64,000 nt of DNA from Dillenia suffruticosa (GCA_033439265.1 JAVTVX010000026.1:12835001-12899000); one strand, 5' to 3'; shown: positions 9,830-22,112, numbered from the stretch's first letter. Program-made: numbers and translations. Notes: generated by a model from the sequence alone, not told the origin.

Positions 9830-10908
9830 CCATCCCTGGTGCTGGAATAGGAGCCATTATAATGGTTCTCCTCTTATGTTTATGGAGAAACTTTAGAAGT
9901 AAAAGAGAGACTGATGAAAGTGTTGAGGCATTCATCAAGAGATATGGATCTCTCTCTCCTAGAAGGTACAGTTATTCAGAGATTAAGAAAATGACAAGCT
10001 CGTTCAAGTCTGAACTTGGCAAAGGAGGGCATGGTAGTGTTTATAAAGGAAAACTACTTGATGGTCGTCTAGTAGCAGTGAAGGTCTTGGACAGAGCAAA
10101 AGGCCGTGGAGAGGATTTTATAAATGAGATTGTTAGCATTGGCCGGACTTCCCACGTCAATGTTGTCACACTTCTTGGATTCTGTTTCGAGGGTGAGAAA
10201 AGAGCTCTTGTCTATGAGTTCATGCCTAATGGTTCTCTTGAAAAGTTCATCTTTGCTGAACAAGACTCTGAATGTCGTAAATTGGGTTGGGAAACACTTT
10301 ACCGAATTGCACTTGGCATTGCTCAGGGATTGGAGTACTTACATCGTGGTTGCAATGCACCCATTTTGCATTTTGATATAAAGCCTCATAACATTCTTCT
10401 CGATGAGGACTTCTGCCCAAAAATCTCTGATTTTGGCCTTGCAAAGCTGTGCCCGAAGAAAGAGAGTATTATAACAATGTCAGATGCTAGAGGTACTCTA
10501 GGATATGTTGCCCCTGAAATATTTTGCAGAAGCATTGGAGGGGTCTCTCACAAATCGGATGTCTATAGCTATGGAATGATGGTTTTGGAAATGGTTGGAG
10601 GAAGGAAGAACATCAATGTTGGTGTTGATCACACTAGCCAGATATATTTTCCCTACTGGATATACAAGCAACTTGAATTTCATAAAGAACCTAGACTTGA
10701 AGGAATAACAAACGAACAGGACAAGCAGAAAGCAATGAAGATGATACTAGTGAGCTTATGGTGCATCCAGACTGACCCCTCAAACAGGCCCCCAATAAGT
10801 CAAGTGGTGGACTTTTTGGGAGGGAGGGTCGAGGCCATCCCAATGCCGCCTAGGCCTTTCCTATCATCTCCTTTAGGATCACCTCCTCGAAATGCAAATC
10901 CATTGTAG
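9830..10908 (+). CDS. Transmembrane segment and non-RD Ser/Thr kinase exon (LRK10L-2 type)
   Basis: Acceptor after a poly-C/pyrimidine tract (CCATTTCAG, 9821-9829). In order: transmembrane helix around GIGAIIMVLLLCLW, a basic stop-transfer (RNFRSKR), then a complete kinase. Glycine-rich loop GKGGHGSVYKG (about 10,018-10,050), ATP lysine in VAVK (10,081-10,083), catalytic loop HFDIKPHNILLD (HFD at 10,369), DFG at 10,429, GTLGYVAPE in the activation segment, SDVYSYGMMVLEM in subdomain IX and a closing arginine region (DPSNRPP). The catalytic Asp is preceded by Phe, not Arg: a non-RD kinase, common among plant immune receptors. All catalytic residues are present, so it should be active if translated. 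An ATG at 9769 gives an open frame through the intron end (379 codons), which would make a truncated membrane kinase without ectodomain. Confidence 0.9.
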
Positions 10909-11116
10909 CATCGTGAATCTTCAACGGACAAAAGTACTAGGGCCTGCATTTGCTCGTCAACATTGGAAATTATGTGCGTTGCTCGTCAATACCATGGTGA
11001 TTACTTACTTTATACATGCTGGAGGATAATTATGTATTTCAACTCATTATTCTACTATTCTTTGCCAAGGAATACATTGTATAAAACTTTTCGATTTATG
11101 TTTTGCATCGCGTACA

Positions 11117-11122
11117 AATAAA
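11117..11122 (+). terminator. Candidate polyadenylation signal of D1
   Basis: AATAAA about 210 bases after the kinase stop codon, in an AT-rich tail. A plausible 3' end signal only. Confidence 0.3.
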
Positions 11123-12031
11123 ATATTTTTTATACAATCCATAATATACGCCTAGTTGGTCCATCACTGGTATCCCTAAAATAAAGTTTGCTGTTTAACT
11201 CTTGTGAACAGAGAAAATAGGCACTAAGAGAGTTTTGCTTCTTGAGGGTTCATACCGATTTGAACCGAATTTAATCATATCAACGTAGTTACTAGATACC
11301 GGTAGTTTACACCAAAAAAAAGATATAATAATCGAATAAAATGTAATTCTCTGTATTATCTTTGATTCATTCTCTAAATTGTAGTTTTTTTTTTGGGCTT
11401 TTTCTTTATAATGCATATGCAGATTGGCCTAGTACAAACAGTGCGACCGTGCAATGTTTTCTAGAGAGAGGTGCTCTCGAAACATCGAACCTGTGATAAG
11501 GAGGAAAAAATGGGAGAAGGCTGAATAGATTTGTAAGCAAGCCATTGGTTAGTCCTGTGTTCTGCTCTTCCGATCCAAAAGCGATCTATCAAAATGGGCT
11601 TTGCACGAGGAAAAATCAGTTGGCTCAACAAAAAGGTGAATGCAAGAACCAGAAAATGGCCCAACCCATGCACCCATTCTGTGTCTTATTTTTCATTTAA
11701 AATAAAAAAAAGAAAAAAATGTATTTAAAAGAAGAATTTAAAATAATATAAATAGTTTTGGTAATATAATATGGGAAAAAGTTGCGTTATTTTTGTTTAA
11801 AAATTATAATTTGACGGTAAGAAATTTTATCACTTTCTAGTTTAAAATAAGATATCTTTGAAAGGAAAATGAGCTCCAATCTTGCTGTGCTGATGATTGT
11901 TGGCCCAAGTCCAGCTCAAAAAACACCCTGTAAATTTGAGAAATCCGCTGCACAAAGCAATGCAAATCAATAATGTTCCCTATGGTTAATGTTCTTGGTT
12001 TTGTGATTTCAAATTAAATTATTGTTGTGAT

Positions 12032-12055
12032 GGTGGTGGTGGTGGTGGTGGTGGT
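12032..12055. repeat. GGT microsatellite
   Basis: Eight uninterrupted GGT/TGG units. Confidence 0.85.
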
Positions 12056-13214
12056 TTTATAAAAGGGCAAAATGGTTTCAAATTGAGTATAGGAATATAA
12101 GTGAGTATGTGTTAAATGTAAATCACAATTAACTTTTGGTTAGGATGGTTTTTTATGAAGGGTATTGTATATTAGTTGAGACACTCTAATCCGTGACTAT
12201 TGAAATGATCTGTATAGTGCCAATAAGCTTTGGCTCAAGAGATACTTTTCCCCTCTCTATGTAATAAACTCATGTTCGTGCCACAATATGCATAAAAAAA
12301 GAGCAATAATCTTTGTAGTTGTCGAATGATGTATGGATTGTTGTGCCGCTTTGTACTAGTATCAGTTGTTTGTAAATACCATAGAGATCCTATGAGTGGG
12401 CACACCAAGAGAAATCAAGTTTGGTTAACAGAAGCAAGTCGATCGCTTGTCGAAAATATTTTTTTACTTTCCTTGAATGTGAGTATAGAGATTATCATGT
12501 TTTTGAGGAGATCGGTGCATCTAATCAAAGAAGATCTTCGATTTGAGACTCAATGGACCAAGAATCATAAGCATATTGATTTTATTTTTACTATTTGTAT
12601 TTGAATATTATTAAATTAAATTGTTTATTATTAATAAAAGTAATTTCTCCTAAAATAGTAATGAGATGCACTCATTTTATCTCGATTTAAATATCATTTT
12701 GATGGGATGCAAATTAGTGTAGTCATTTATATTGATTTTACTTAAATTTTTGAATAAATATTACACTAATCGTTATATTTCATGATATTTGATATTATAA
12801 AATTGATAAAACATGTTTATGAAGGAAAGTGAAAAAAAAAATAGTTGATCTAGAGTTCTTATGTAAAGAATGGAAAAAATGAACAGCAATACTCTTTCAT
12901 TAGTACGTGCGCATATGGATTTCAGAAACATTGTAAGATTTTCTTGAAGGCCGAAATAGCAAGTTTCCTTTTCTAGTTGTATGTAAGGAAAAGTGAGATC
13001 AATTTGAAAATATTGAAAATTTACAAAATATATTGATTTATTTCTAATATTGAGAAATAGAAATTTGGAAAATTTCAATTTTTGTAATCTTTTAATTTAG
13101 TTAGTTTATTTCTTTGACAATTTAATTAGATTATTTAGGCAAGCAAGAATTTCTTTTTATTTAGTAGTTCTTAGTTTTAGAAAGGTTTTCCTTTTAGAAA
13201 ATAGGAAACTCATT

Positions 13215-13216
<2 letters not shown>

Positions 13217-13246
<30 letters not shown>
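13217..13246. repeat. TA microsatellite
   Basis: About 15 uninterrupted TA units. Confidence 0.85.
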
Positions 13247-13247
<1 letters not shown>

Positions 13248-13870
13248 AGACATTACCTATTCAAGGGGCAGCCCGAAAGGGCAGCAGTAGATGGCAGCAT
13301 AGGGTCACGTTTTTTTGTAATTCTTTCGGCAAATATTTGTCACCTTTTCTAACACAATTTATTTGAATTCCAACAGCAATTTTCTAAATTTTGTGAGTGA
13401 TTCTTTCACTGTACTTTATTTCTAAATTTGCTTTTTAGTCGAAGAGTTATTGATATCTTGATTCCACGTAATTGAAAGATCTAATTGAATATATTGTATC
13501 AACATATCATAGGTATTTATTTAATTTAAATACTTTATTGTTTATGATTTATTTTGACTTTATTAAATAAAATGTCAATATTTAATAATTTTAAAATAAT
13601 CTACTACCAATTAAAACGACAAATCCATAATTATTTATTTGTTTCAATATAATGGTGAATGAAATAATCTACTACCAATTGATCGACTGAGGCTTTGCCA
13701 TGGTTGACTACGTTAAAAAATGGTTGATTGATGTTTTCGTCGGTCGCTTGATTTTTCTCTTTTTGGCAAATTCAATCGGCCCTTTCTTTTAAATGGTCGA
13801 CTCCAAACATATATCAGTCGACTATCTCTCCCAAATTGTTGACTATTCTATATACAAATATTATCTATAT

Positions 13871-14295
13871 TGAAGGAATTAATACCCATGTGGGGTATCT
13901 TTCTATGTTTGGAAAATGGAAATTTTCCCACCAAATGGTAACTGATGGGATTTGAATTTCCTACCATGTATGGTGACGGAGGTATATGGAAACTAGGGCA
14001 AACCCTAGGGATCACTACCATTTGCATAAAACAATTGTGTAGAGGCACGATTGAGAGAGGGAGAAAATTCTGTGTAGAGAATTTGTGTCACCGGATTTCG
14101 ATTGTGGTGTTGTGGTGCTGCGGTGATAGCTCGAGTTTCGTAGTTATCATCCCGACGGCGAGATCGTTTGATAGAGATTCGTGGTTTCCTGGATTTTTAC
14201 GATCTACTCTTTGAGGTATGCCCGAAAACCCTAATCTTTTATGATTCCGAAAATTTCGCACGCTTCCGCATATGTATATGCATATAAATCCAATA
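13871..14295 (+). repeat. 5' LTR of the copia element
   Basis: 425 bases. It lacks a 12-base piece near position 60 present in the 3' LTR, and its last bases read AATA where the 3' copy keeps the canonical ACA end. Confidence 0.95.
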
Positions 14296-14308
14296 TTGGT
14301 ATCAGAGA
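14296..14308 (+). other. Primer-binding site of the copia element
   Basis: TTGGTATCAGAG, complementary to the 3' end of plant initiator-methionine tRNA, directly after the 5' LTR. Confidence 0.85.
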
Positions 14309-14849
14309 GTAGGGTTGGATTTATTAGATAATTTTCAGAATATTTTCGGGTATAAAAATATGGGGTTGCAAAAAAGAGGTTTCGAATCATGGATGACTTT
14401 CGTGAATCCGAATATACCGTGACGTTACCTATGTCACGTAGATCTTAAATATATTTTTTTCTGAATTTTTGGAGCACGTATTGGCCGTGAAAATTGAAGT
14501 TAAAGTTTTCGACCCTAAGGGTGTCCAAAACTTAAAAACCTAGATCTATCCGTGTAGAGAGATTTTTGATCTAAATAAATGGTATATTTGTGTTCCATGT
14601 GCATTGATCTACGATTTGACATGCATTTTGCATTGAGTGGTTGCCGGAAACTGGGTTTTCCGACAAGGCCGCGGAGGGCCAAAACTTGGATATATGTTTC
14701 GCTGTATTTAGAGCTTGAATCTTTCAAAAAATGAGTTTAGAATATTTTTGGGAAGTGCAAATATATTTTTCGGTAGAAATCGTCGAAAAAAATTAGCCGG
14801 AAATGGGTTTTCGGAGAATTGGATCGAAAAACCCAGTTGCAGACCTGTC

Positions 14850-15320
14850 GGGTAAGGAAGAAGAGGTCCAGACCCGCGGGCGCATGCAGGACACGCGCGT
14901 AGAAGCGCGTCCAGCAGGCGCGTGGACCTCACGCGCGAGCAAGGCGTGCGAGTCGGTCTGGGACCAGATTGGGTCGGAGCGGGTCGGCTCGGGTCAAGCT
15001 CCGACCCATGAACCCGACACGTGTTGGGTCGGACACCGACTCGTTTACCGCAAGTCGGGTCAAACATGACCCATTGACCGACCTGGTTACCGACCCGGCT
15101 GACTTGGCTCTGCGCGTGAGAGCGCGTGAGATGCGCGCCGCTACTTGGCGTGCGTGTGCCGAGTTGCACCAGATGCGTGACAGTGCATGAAGGGCACGCT
15201 ATGTGTCTGGCGCATGAGCCAGGCTCCTGCCGGCGTGTGGAGGCGCGTGACAGGGCCTGCAAACGAGCCGCTGGAGTGCGGCGGCGCGTGAGGACCCCGA
15301 CGGCGCGTCAGGTCATCCAA
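14850..15320. other. GC-rich leader between primer site and gag
   Basis: Strikingly GC-rich against the AT-rich rest, with many GCGCGT and GGGTCGG words. Open frames on both strands here (such as 14,708-15,262 minus) follow from the composition and show no domain. Probably the 5' leader/packaging region of the element. Confidence 0.5.
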
Positions 15321-15571
15321 AATTGAATTTTTTCAAATTTTTGGGTCCTATGTGCATATTTGTGACTATTTGTGGGATTTTGTGCGCCGAATTAAAGTCC
15401 GGATGGTGAGATGAGATCCCGGGTTGTGGTGTATGGTATCCGTTGACTCATACGCTCACTTTGGGGCCAATAATCGATTCATTTTGGATAGTTAATTCGT
15501 AGGGTACACGAAATTGTGAGAATAAGTATTATTAGTCACTGACGTCTCTTTCTTTCTGTGTGACAGAGACA

Positions 15572-18500
15572 ATGGCTGCGACAAAAAGTATCGTATTTGA
15601 TCTCGGTCAGCTACTAAGCTGAGGATGCTGACCTATAGGTTCATCACCTATAAGAAGAGACCCGATCATATTATGAAACAGCATTTGATGCATATGTCGA
15701 GTATGATCGCTTCTCTAAAGAACATAGGGGAGCCGATGTCTGATGAGCTTCAGGTATTAGGAGTGATCCAGTCATTACTTGACTCCTGAGATGTGGTGAA
15801 GACCTATCTCACGCACACTGAGAGTATTCGTACTTTCATAGACGTGTGTAGGCATTGTGAGCTCGAGGAGGAGCGTCAGGAGGTGGCTAGGTCGGTTTCC
15901 GATCATGCCTACGTGGCGGAGTTGAGTAAGGGCTCCAAGGGCGTCAAGCATAAATGGCGCAAGCATGACAAGAAACCTAGCCAGGCTAAGAGGAAGCCAT
16001 CAGTGAAGACCGACGTCAGAGGGCAAAAACACAAGAAGAAGGAGCTCGACAAGAGTAGAGTCTGATACTACGTTTGTGGCAAATCTGGGAATTTCGCTCG
16101 CGAGTGTGGCGAGCGAAAGGTATGTCCTTCTTCTTTACATGGTGTTAGTTATGTTTCATCCACTGTGATACTTACTAACTCTTCTCCTTTGTGGATTGTA
16201 AACTCAGGAGCCACCGACTATGTAGCTCGAGATAGGAGCGCATATGTGGAGTTCCGCCAATTGAGTCCCCAAGCGAGGAGGCTGTACTTGGAGAACGGAG
16301 CATTTGTGGTTGTGAAGGGGATTGGTACATGCAAGCTGATGTTGCCAAGTAACCAAGTCCTATATTTGCATGATGTGCTGTATGCTCCCGAGATTCGGCG
16401 GAATCTCATATCTGTCCTTTGTTTAGATCGTTTAGGATACTCTGTCATTTTCAGAAATTTGAGTGTTTCTGTCATCTACAATAACTCTATTTTATGTACT
16501 AGTTTAGTCCATGATGGACTTTATGCGTTGGATTTGGTTTTCGTTAATAAAATTTCTGATTTGTCTTCTATTGCGTATACATCTGATAGCGTAGTTGATG
16601 ATATTTATATTTGGCATAATAGACTTGGACACATAGGGCAAGAGAGAATGAACCGGTTAGCTACGAGTGGCTTGTTGGGCCCGCTAACCCGGATCGAGTT
16701 GCCCTTATGTGAGTTTTGCCTAGCCGGCAAAGCGACGAGGAAACCATTTGGAAAGACAATAAGGGCTGAGACCCCATTGCAAATGATCCACTTCGATATT
16801 TGTGGACCTATGAATGTGAGAGCTCGAAATGGAGCCACGTATTTCATTACGTTCATAAATGATTATACGCATTTTGGTTACATCTACCTAATCTCGCACA
16901 AGTCTGAGGCATTAGATTGCTTCAGGAGGTTTATCAGCGAGGTAGAAAACCAGTTAGACTTGAGAGTTAAAACTCTCAGAATCGATCGATGACGCGAGTA
17001 TTTGTCTGAGAAGTTTAAAAAGCTCTGTTTCGAGAAGGGCATCACGAGACAATTGACTGTTCCTGCTACTTCCCAGCAGAACGGGATAGCCGAGAGAAGG
17101 AATAGGACTCTGTTGGAGATGGTGAGATCGATGATGGCGCATGCCAATTTGGTTATCTCCCACTGGGGAGATGCATTGTTGACCGTTGCCTACGTTCTTA
17201 ATCGTATTCCAACCAAGTCCGTAGTCAGTACCCCATACGAGCTTTGGACAGGGAGGCAGTCTAACCTTAACCATTTGAGACCATGGGGTTGTGCCGCATA
17301 CGTTCACGATTCCTCGCACCCACACGGCAAGTTAGGCCTGCGAGGAAAGAAATGTATCTTTGTAAGGTACTCCAAACATTCTAAGGGATATGTGTTCCTA
17401 AGTGAACGTACGGATGGCACGGTCTCCGAGATCAAATCTCGTAATGCTACGTTCTTGGAAAATGATTTCCCTAAGAGAGGCAAAATTTACCAGGACTTCA
17501 TCTTTTATGAGATGGGTGAGCCTAACGGCCCAATTGAGCCCAGGGGTGGGACCCAAGAGTCTGAAAAGGATCCTGGTTCTAGTGGGAGTGACCCATCTCG
17601 AGGTGAGGAGGCTCCTCCTCCTCGTAGGAGTAGTCGGGGACATGTACCTTGATGTCATTTTCCGATAGAGGATGAGATCCTCATCGTGACTCCCGAGGAT
17701 GATGAAGAACCTCAGACCTTTGAGAAGGCTCTTCAGAATCCTATGAAGGACCAATGGCTAGAGGCTATGAAAGAGGAGATGGATTCAACGAGGGTCAACG
17801 GGGTCTGGGACCTAGTTGACCTACCTGAGAACAGAAGGGCCATAGGGAACAAGTGGGTTCTCAAAATCAAAAGAAAAGTCGACGGATCGGTGGAAATATA
17901 CAAGGCCCGTCTTGTAGCCAAGGGTTACACATAGACAAAGGGCATTGATTACGAGGAGACTTCTCTCCCGTAGTTAAATTTACATCGATCCGTTTACTCT
18001 TGGCGATTGTCATAAGCATGGATCTAAAGTTGCATCAGATGGATGTAAAGACCACTTTCCTTAACGGAAACCTGGATGAGGAGATCTACATGGAGCAGTC
18101 CTTTGGGTTCGTTCTAGTAGGTCATAAGGATAAGGTCTGTCAATTTCGGAAGTCGATATATGACCTAAAGCAATCATTTAGACGGTGGTACCTAAGATTT
18201 CATAAGGAGGTGATATCTTATAGTTTTACAATGATCGAGAAAGATTATTGTATTTATCTGATATGATCTGATGACTCTTTTGTGATCCTGTTCCTATATG
18301 TGGACGATATAATATTGGCTGGGAACAACATTCAGTATCTGATGATGATCAAGGCATGGTTATCATTGAACTTCAACATGCTAGACATGGGTGAAGCTGA
18401 GTTCATCCTTAGAGTTAAGATCCAGAGAGATCGATCGAGAAGAATGTTGGCTCTTTCACAAGAGATATACATTAAGAAAATCCTCGAGCGCTTTGGGATG

Positions 18501-19209
18501 AGTGATTGTAATTCCATTGATACTCCAATCGCCATGTGTGATGGCCTGAGTCTAGAGATGTATCCAAAAACTCAGGAAGAAATAAGGGAGATGCGTAAAA
18601 TCCCTTATTCCAGTACAGTGGGAAGTCTGATATACGCGATATTGTGTACACGACCAGACATATGTTACGCAGTTGGTTTGGTGAGTAGATATCAATCAAA
18701 TCCTAGAATGGGTCACTGGAGAGCAATGAAAAGGATTTTTAGATATCTCAAGCGAACTGTGAGCTACTCCTTGTGTTATGGGAGAGATGATTTGCACCTC
18801 ATAGGATATTCAGACGCCGACTGGGGCGGTGATCTGGATAAGCGTAAATTGACATCAGGTTTTGCCTTCTTGCTCAATGGCGGTGCCATTTCTTGGAGCA
18901 GTAAAAAGCAGACCTGAGTTCGTGGCTTGCTCAGTCGCAATTCATGAGAGTGTTTGGCTCCGGAGACTATTAGATGACTTAGGGGTTGTAGCTGATAGTG
19001 GGAGGCCAGTGATGATATACTGTGATAATCAGGCTGCTATCGCCTACACTCAAGACCCTAAGTATCATAGTAGGACCAAACACATCGACACCAGATATAA
19101 TTTTGTTAGAGACATCATCGAGAAGGGTAAAATGACCGTCAAGTACATCTCGACACATAGCATGGTGGCTAACCTCTTCACAAACCCATCACTAGAGACT
19201 CATTTATAG
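15572..19209 (+). pseudogene. Degenerate copia gag-pol polyprotein
   Basis: The gag ATG at 15,572 meets a stop after 16 codons (TGA 15,620-15,622) and much of N-terminal gag seems deleted. A gag remnant (15,660-16,064) leads to a zinc knuckle (about 16,066-16,115) whose first Cys is Tyr. The protease motif reads NSGA where the family has DSGA, so the catalytic Asp is lost. Integrase covers about 16,600-17,450 (zinc-binding H/C pattern and HFDICGP), with a stop at 16,990. RT about 17,740-18,620 has YVDD at 18,297-18,308 but an upstream stop and frameshift. RNase H (18,780-19,208) keeps GYSDADW and a DNQAAI motif but is frameshifted at about 18,915. Identity as copia is firm; all enzymes are dead or split. 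Confidence 0.9.
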
Positions 19210-20393
19210 CACATAGAGAGTCATTGAGTTTGGGAATATTTTGATTTTTCTCATTGTACTAAACTGACGATGTGATACTTATTATATTTATATATAATTT
19301 TGTGCATTATTCAGTCACATTTAGAATTATTTTTCTTAAATAATGCACTTATTTATATCATGTGTATTTTTGATGTGATAAAATATATGTTAGGCAGGCG
19401 AGGTCGACTCTCACACACGAGCGACCACCTCCAGCTCTGAGTGAGCGGAGATGAGATGGTTTCTAGTCGTAAGAGGCATTGAGAGTGGCTCAGCTAGAGC
19501 AAAAGTCGCCTTGATACGTGTTCAGGATAAGGTCATTTGGGATATGACCGACATGGAAATACCTACATCCATGTTGCTTGCGAGTAGTCAGATTTGAGAT
19601 CTCGGATATCACCTGCGATAGTGATATTGTCTCTGAGACACTCTCTCTGAGATTTCTGGGTAGAGTCTTACGTGTAGACTGAGTCCTGTATCTGCATAGT
19701 GTTAGAGAAATCTAACATATGTCCTTCTGAGAAATGAGGGATTAACACTGTGATACGCGTTTCATACCACGTGTAGACGACTAGGGATAGTGGGAGTAAT
19801 TACATAAGACGATGATCTAGTCATGATCCTCGTTCCCACTGTGTGAGATCCGAGATCCATTAGGTGGGATTTCTAGTACCTTTATTTTACTTTCAACTGT
19901 CTCTAGAAGTCTTGATTCAGTGTTTGCTATTTTAGTCTGTTTACCTATGGTCTGAAAAATAAATTGAGATCTAAGGGGCAGGTCTAGGAAAGTAGCTGAA
20001 TTGAGACCGATGGATTCAAGTTTGGGAAAGGAAGACCAATCTACATTACATCGTTGTGTTGTATTCACCGACCGGTCTGTTATGTATATCCACGTTGGGA
20101 TATGAACGTAATAGTGAATACACATTCGAGTACATATTGGGGATCACTTTCGATGAGGAAAGTGGCTCGAAAGATGTAAATGTGTTGAGTCTGGGGTACA
20201 GCGAGATATTTTTTTTTATTAACGGCGACTCCTCGAACATCCTAACAGGTGTATCGAGAAGTCTTTATTTGCAGGTATACTCGCCAGTCGCACGACACCT
20301 AATCTAGTATGAAAATCCAGTAGGGTGATATAGGAAATCGCATGAGTTATGATCTCGTGACGGATGAAAATGCTCTCGTGTGCAAGTGGGAGA
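19210..20393 (+). other. Copia region between pol and 3' LTR
   Basis: About 1.2 kb without a recognisable gene, ending in the purine tract AAGTGGGAGA that primes plus-strand synthesis directly before the 3' LTR. Confidence 0.6.
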
Positions 20394-20830
20394 TGAAGGA
20401 ATTAATGCCCACGTGGGGCATCTTTCCATGTTTGGAAAATGAAAATTTTCCCACTTTCCATATTCACAAATGGTAACTGATGGAATTTGAATTTCCTACC
20501 ATGTGTGGTGACGGAGGTATATGGAAACTAGGGCAAACCCTAAGGATCACTACCATTTGCACAAAACAATTGTGTAGAGGCACGATTGAGAGAGGGAGAA
20601 AATTCTGTGTAGAGAATTTGTGTCACCGGATTTCGATTGCGGTGTTGTGGTGCTGCGGTGATAGCTCGAGTTTCGTGGTTATCATCCCGACGGAGAGGTC
20701 GTTTGATAAAGATTCGTGATTCCCTGGATTTTTACGATCTACTCTTTGAGGTATACCCGAAAACCCTAATCTTTTATGATTCCGAAAATTTCGCACGCTT
20801 CCGCATGTGTATGTGCATATAAATCCAACA
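20394..20830 (+). repeat. 3' LTR of the copia element
   Basis: 437 bases, TG...CA ends intact, followed by the target duplication TATAT. Confidence 0.95.
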
Positions 20831-20835
20831 TATAT

Positions 20836-22112
20836 AGTGCAAATGTCAACTTATGTGATGAGAAATTTTATGTTTTAATTGTTAGTCCAATTTGATCAAA
20901 TTAAATCGACTATTCTTTGGAGAATAGGAAGTTCACTTAGTCTTTTAAGTCAGTCCAACAATTTTCTTTCTCATGTAATGCCATAGAGTTGATGAATCCA
21001 ATCATTCAATGGGATATTTTTTCATCTCAGTCATTCTTTAAACTCCAAAGTGATACACTGATGATTTTTCTAATATTTTCTTTTCAATTCAATTTCTCTC
21101 TTATCTTTGGAATTTTTTTATCTTTATGAGTCTTTCCATCTTTTCAGCTCCAAATTCACTGCATTAGTTTATTGATTTAAGAGTTTCTCCATTAACCTTA
21201 CCCCTTTTTGGATTTTGCATTTCAAATTTTATAGAATTAACTTGTATTATTTTGATTGATTGAAGGATTAACCTTACAGTAAATATTACTATGTTTTAGT
21301 TAATAGTTACTCATTCTAAGGTTGATTTTTTACTGTCTAATTTTCTAATTGCAGCATCAACTTAAATTTTTGAATCTAGTCATTTTTAGGAATCTAATTT
21401 TTGATTTTCTTTTCTTCTCGGTTTAACTTCAACGTGCTATTTTCTCCACTTTCCCATTATTATCCTCATAATTTTTGGATTTATATTTTAACCTTATTTC
21501 TTTTATTATGGCTTCTGTATGCTTTAAGCTGTTAACTAAGTGTCTTTCTTTATTTAACTAAGCATCTAATCTTCTGGGAGCTCTAAGTTGAAGGATGAAC
21601 CTAAATCTAATCTGAACACTTAAGTATTCTATTTTCTAAATTTAGTGCTCATTCCCTAGACTAGGAATTTAAGTTTTTCTTTTTCTTTATTTTGCACGAG
21701 CTTCTATGTCAGAAATATGTGAGAAAACTTATAGCATACAAAGTTCAAACAATGTTTTCTCAAACGAACTAGGTAAGAGTTATATAGATCTCACTTTTCA
21801 ACAGCCATCTTGCCTTTTTGAATTTTGACATACATTTTTCCATTGAGCATCACGCCTTCAATGTTCCTCTTCTTGAATAAGGCTGCAAGACATATTCAAA
21901 TTTTGCTATTTGGTATCCAAATTTTCTTGGATCCGATATTGTTAGTACTCAATATTTTCTTAGAAACCCATTTCAATTTTATTTTAGCTTCAGCTACTGG
22001 ATTGTTCCTAAACCAACATTCATTTTTAATGTGATCAAGTTTTTAACAATAATAACACTTAACATAATTTCTTGGTCTTTATGAATCTAGACTCATTTTC
22101 TTGATTTGTTTG
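20836..22112 (-). other. AT-rich remnant left of the solo LTR, partly gag relic
   Basis: On the minus strand 21,820-22,112 continues the gag-like relic (next entry): a damaged zinc knuckle and a tail with KKIWIPN before a Leu/Ala-rich stretch. 20,836-21,800 is AT-rich with no recognisable domain; it may be decayed pol of the same element. Confidence 0.4.

Larger units (their letters stand above)
8543..10908 (+). pseudogene. D1: LRK10L-type receptor-like kinase gene; ectodomain exon with three stops, kinase exon intact
   Basis: Only full-layout receptor kinase in the window. Predicted exons: 8543-9284 (signal peptide and GUB_WAK_bind), 9533-9565 (33 bases) and 9830-10,908 (transmembrane plus kinase); all junctions are phase 1, and the total of 1,854 bases would be 617 codons plus stop, a normal LRK10L length. 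Exon 1 keeps frame from MENTSLVLVFVSLMLL to CSRNG but has three in-frame stops: TAG 8666-8668, TGA 8861-8863, TAA 9074-9076. There is no frameshift, so decay is by point mutation. The kinase exon shows no damage. Either a recent pseudogene, or the kinase exon is used with another 5' exon. Sequencing error at three sites is unlikely. Confidence 0.75.
11130..13870. other. Intergenic AT-rich sequence
   Basis: No gene or clear mobile element seen. It holds a GGT microsatellite (12,032-12,055) and a TA microsatellite (about 13,217-13,246). The 92-codon frame at 12,326-12,604 shows no recognisable domain. The stretch 13,861-13,870 is the copia target site. Confidence 0.5.
13871..20830 (+). mobile_element. 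Ty1/copia LTR retrotransposon, structurally complete, coding region degenerate
   Basis: Left LTR 13,871-14,295 and right LTR 20,394-20,830, both beginning TGAAGGAATTAAT and ending AAATCCAA(C/T)A, flanked by a 5-base target duplication TATAT (13,866-13,870 and 20,831-20,835). A primer-binding site (TTGGTATCAGAG, initiator-Met tRNA type) follows the left LTR and a purine tract precedes the right one. Gene order gag-protease-integrase-RT-RNase H is that of Ty1/copia. The reading frame is broken by several stops and at least two frameshifts, so it cannot move by itself. The LTRs differ at a modest number of sites plus a 12-base indel, so insertion is old but not ancient. Confidence 0.95.

Noticed and set aside
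12180..12290. Possible SINE head (GGCTCAAGAG...TTCGTGCC)
   Set aside because: Box A and B are too degenerate and no flanking duplication was found.
12326..12604. 92-codon frame upstream of the copia element
   Set aside because: A faint resemblance of a TKxxxxHIDF-like end to RNase H tails is too weak, with no neighbouring element structure.
14708..15262. 184-codon minus-strand frame in the copia leader
   Set aside because: GC-rich composition, no domain, lies inside the leader of a plus-strand element.
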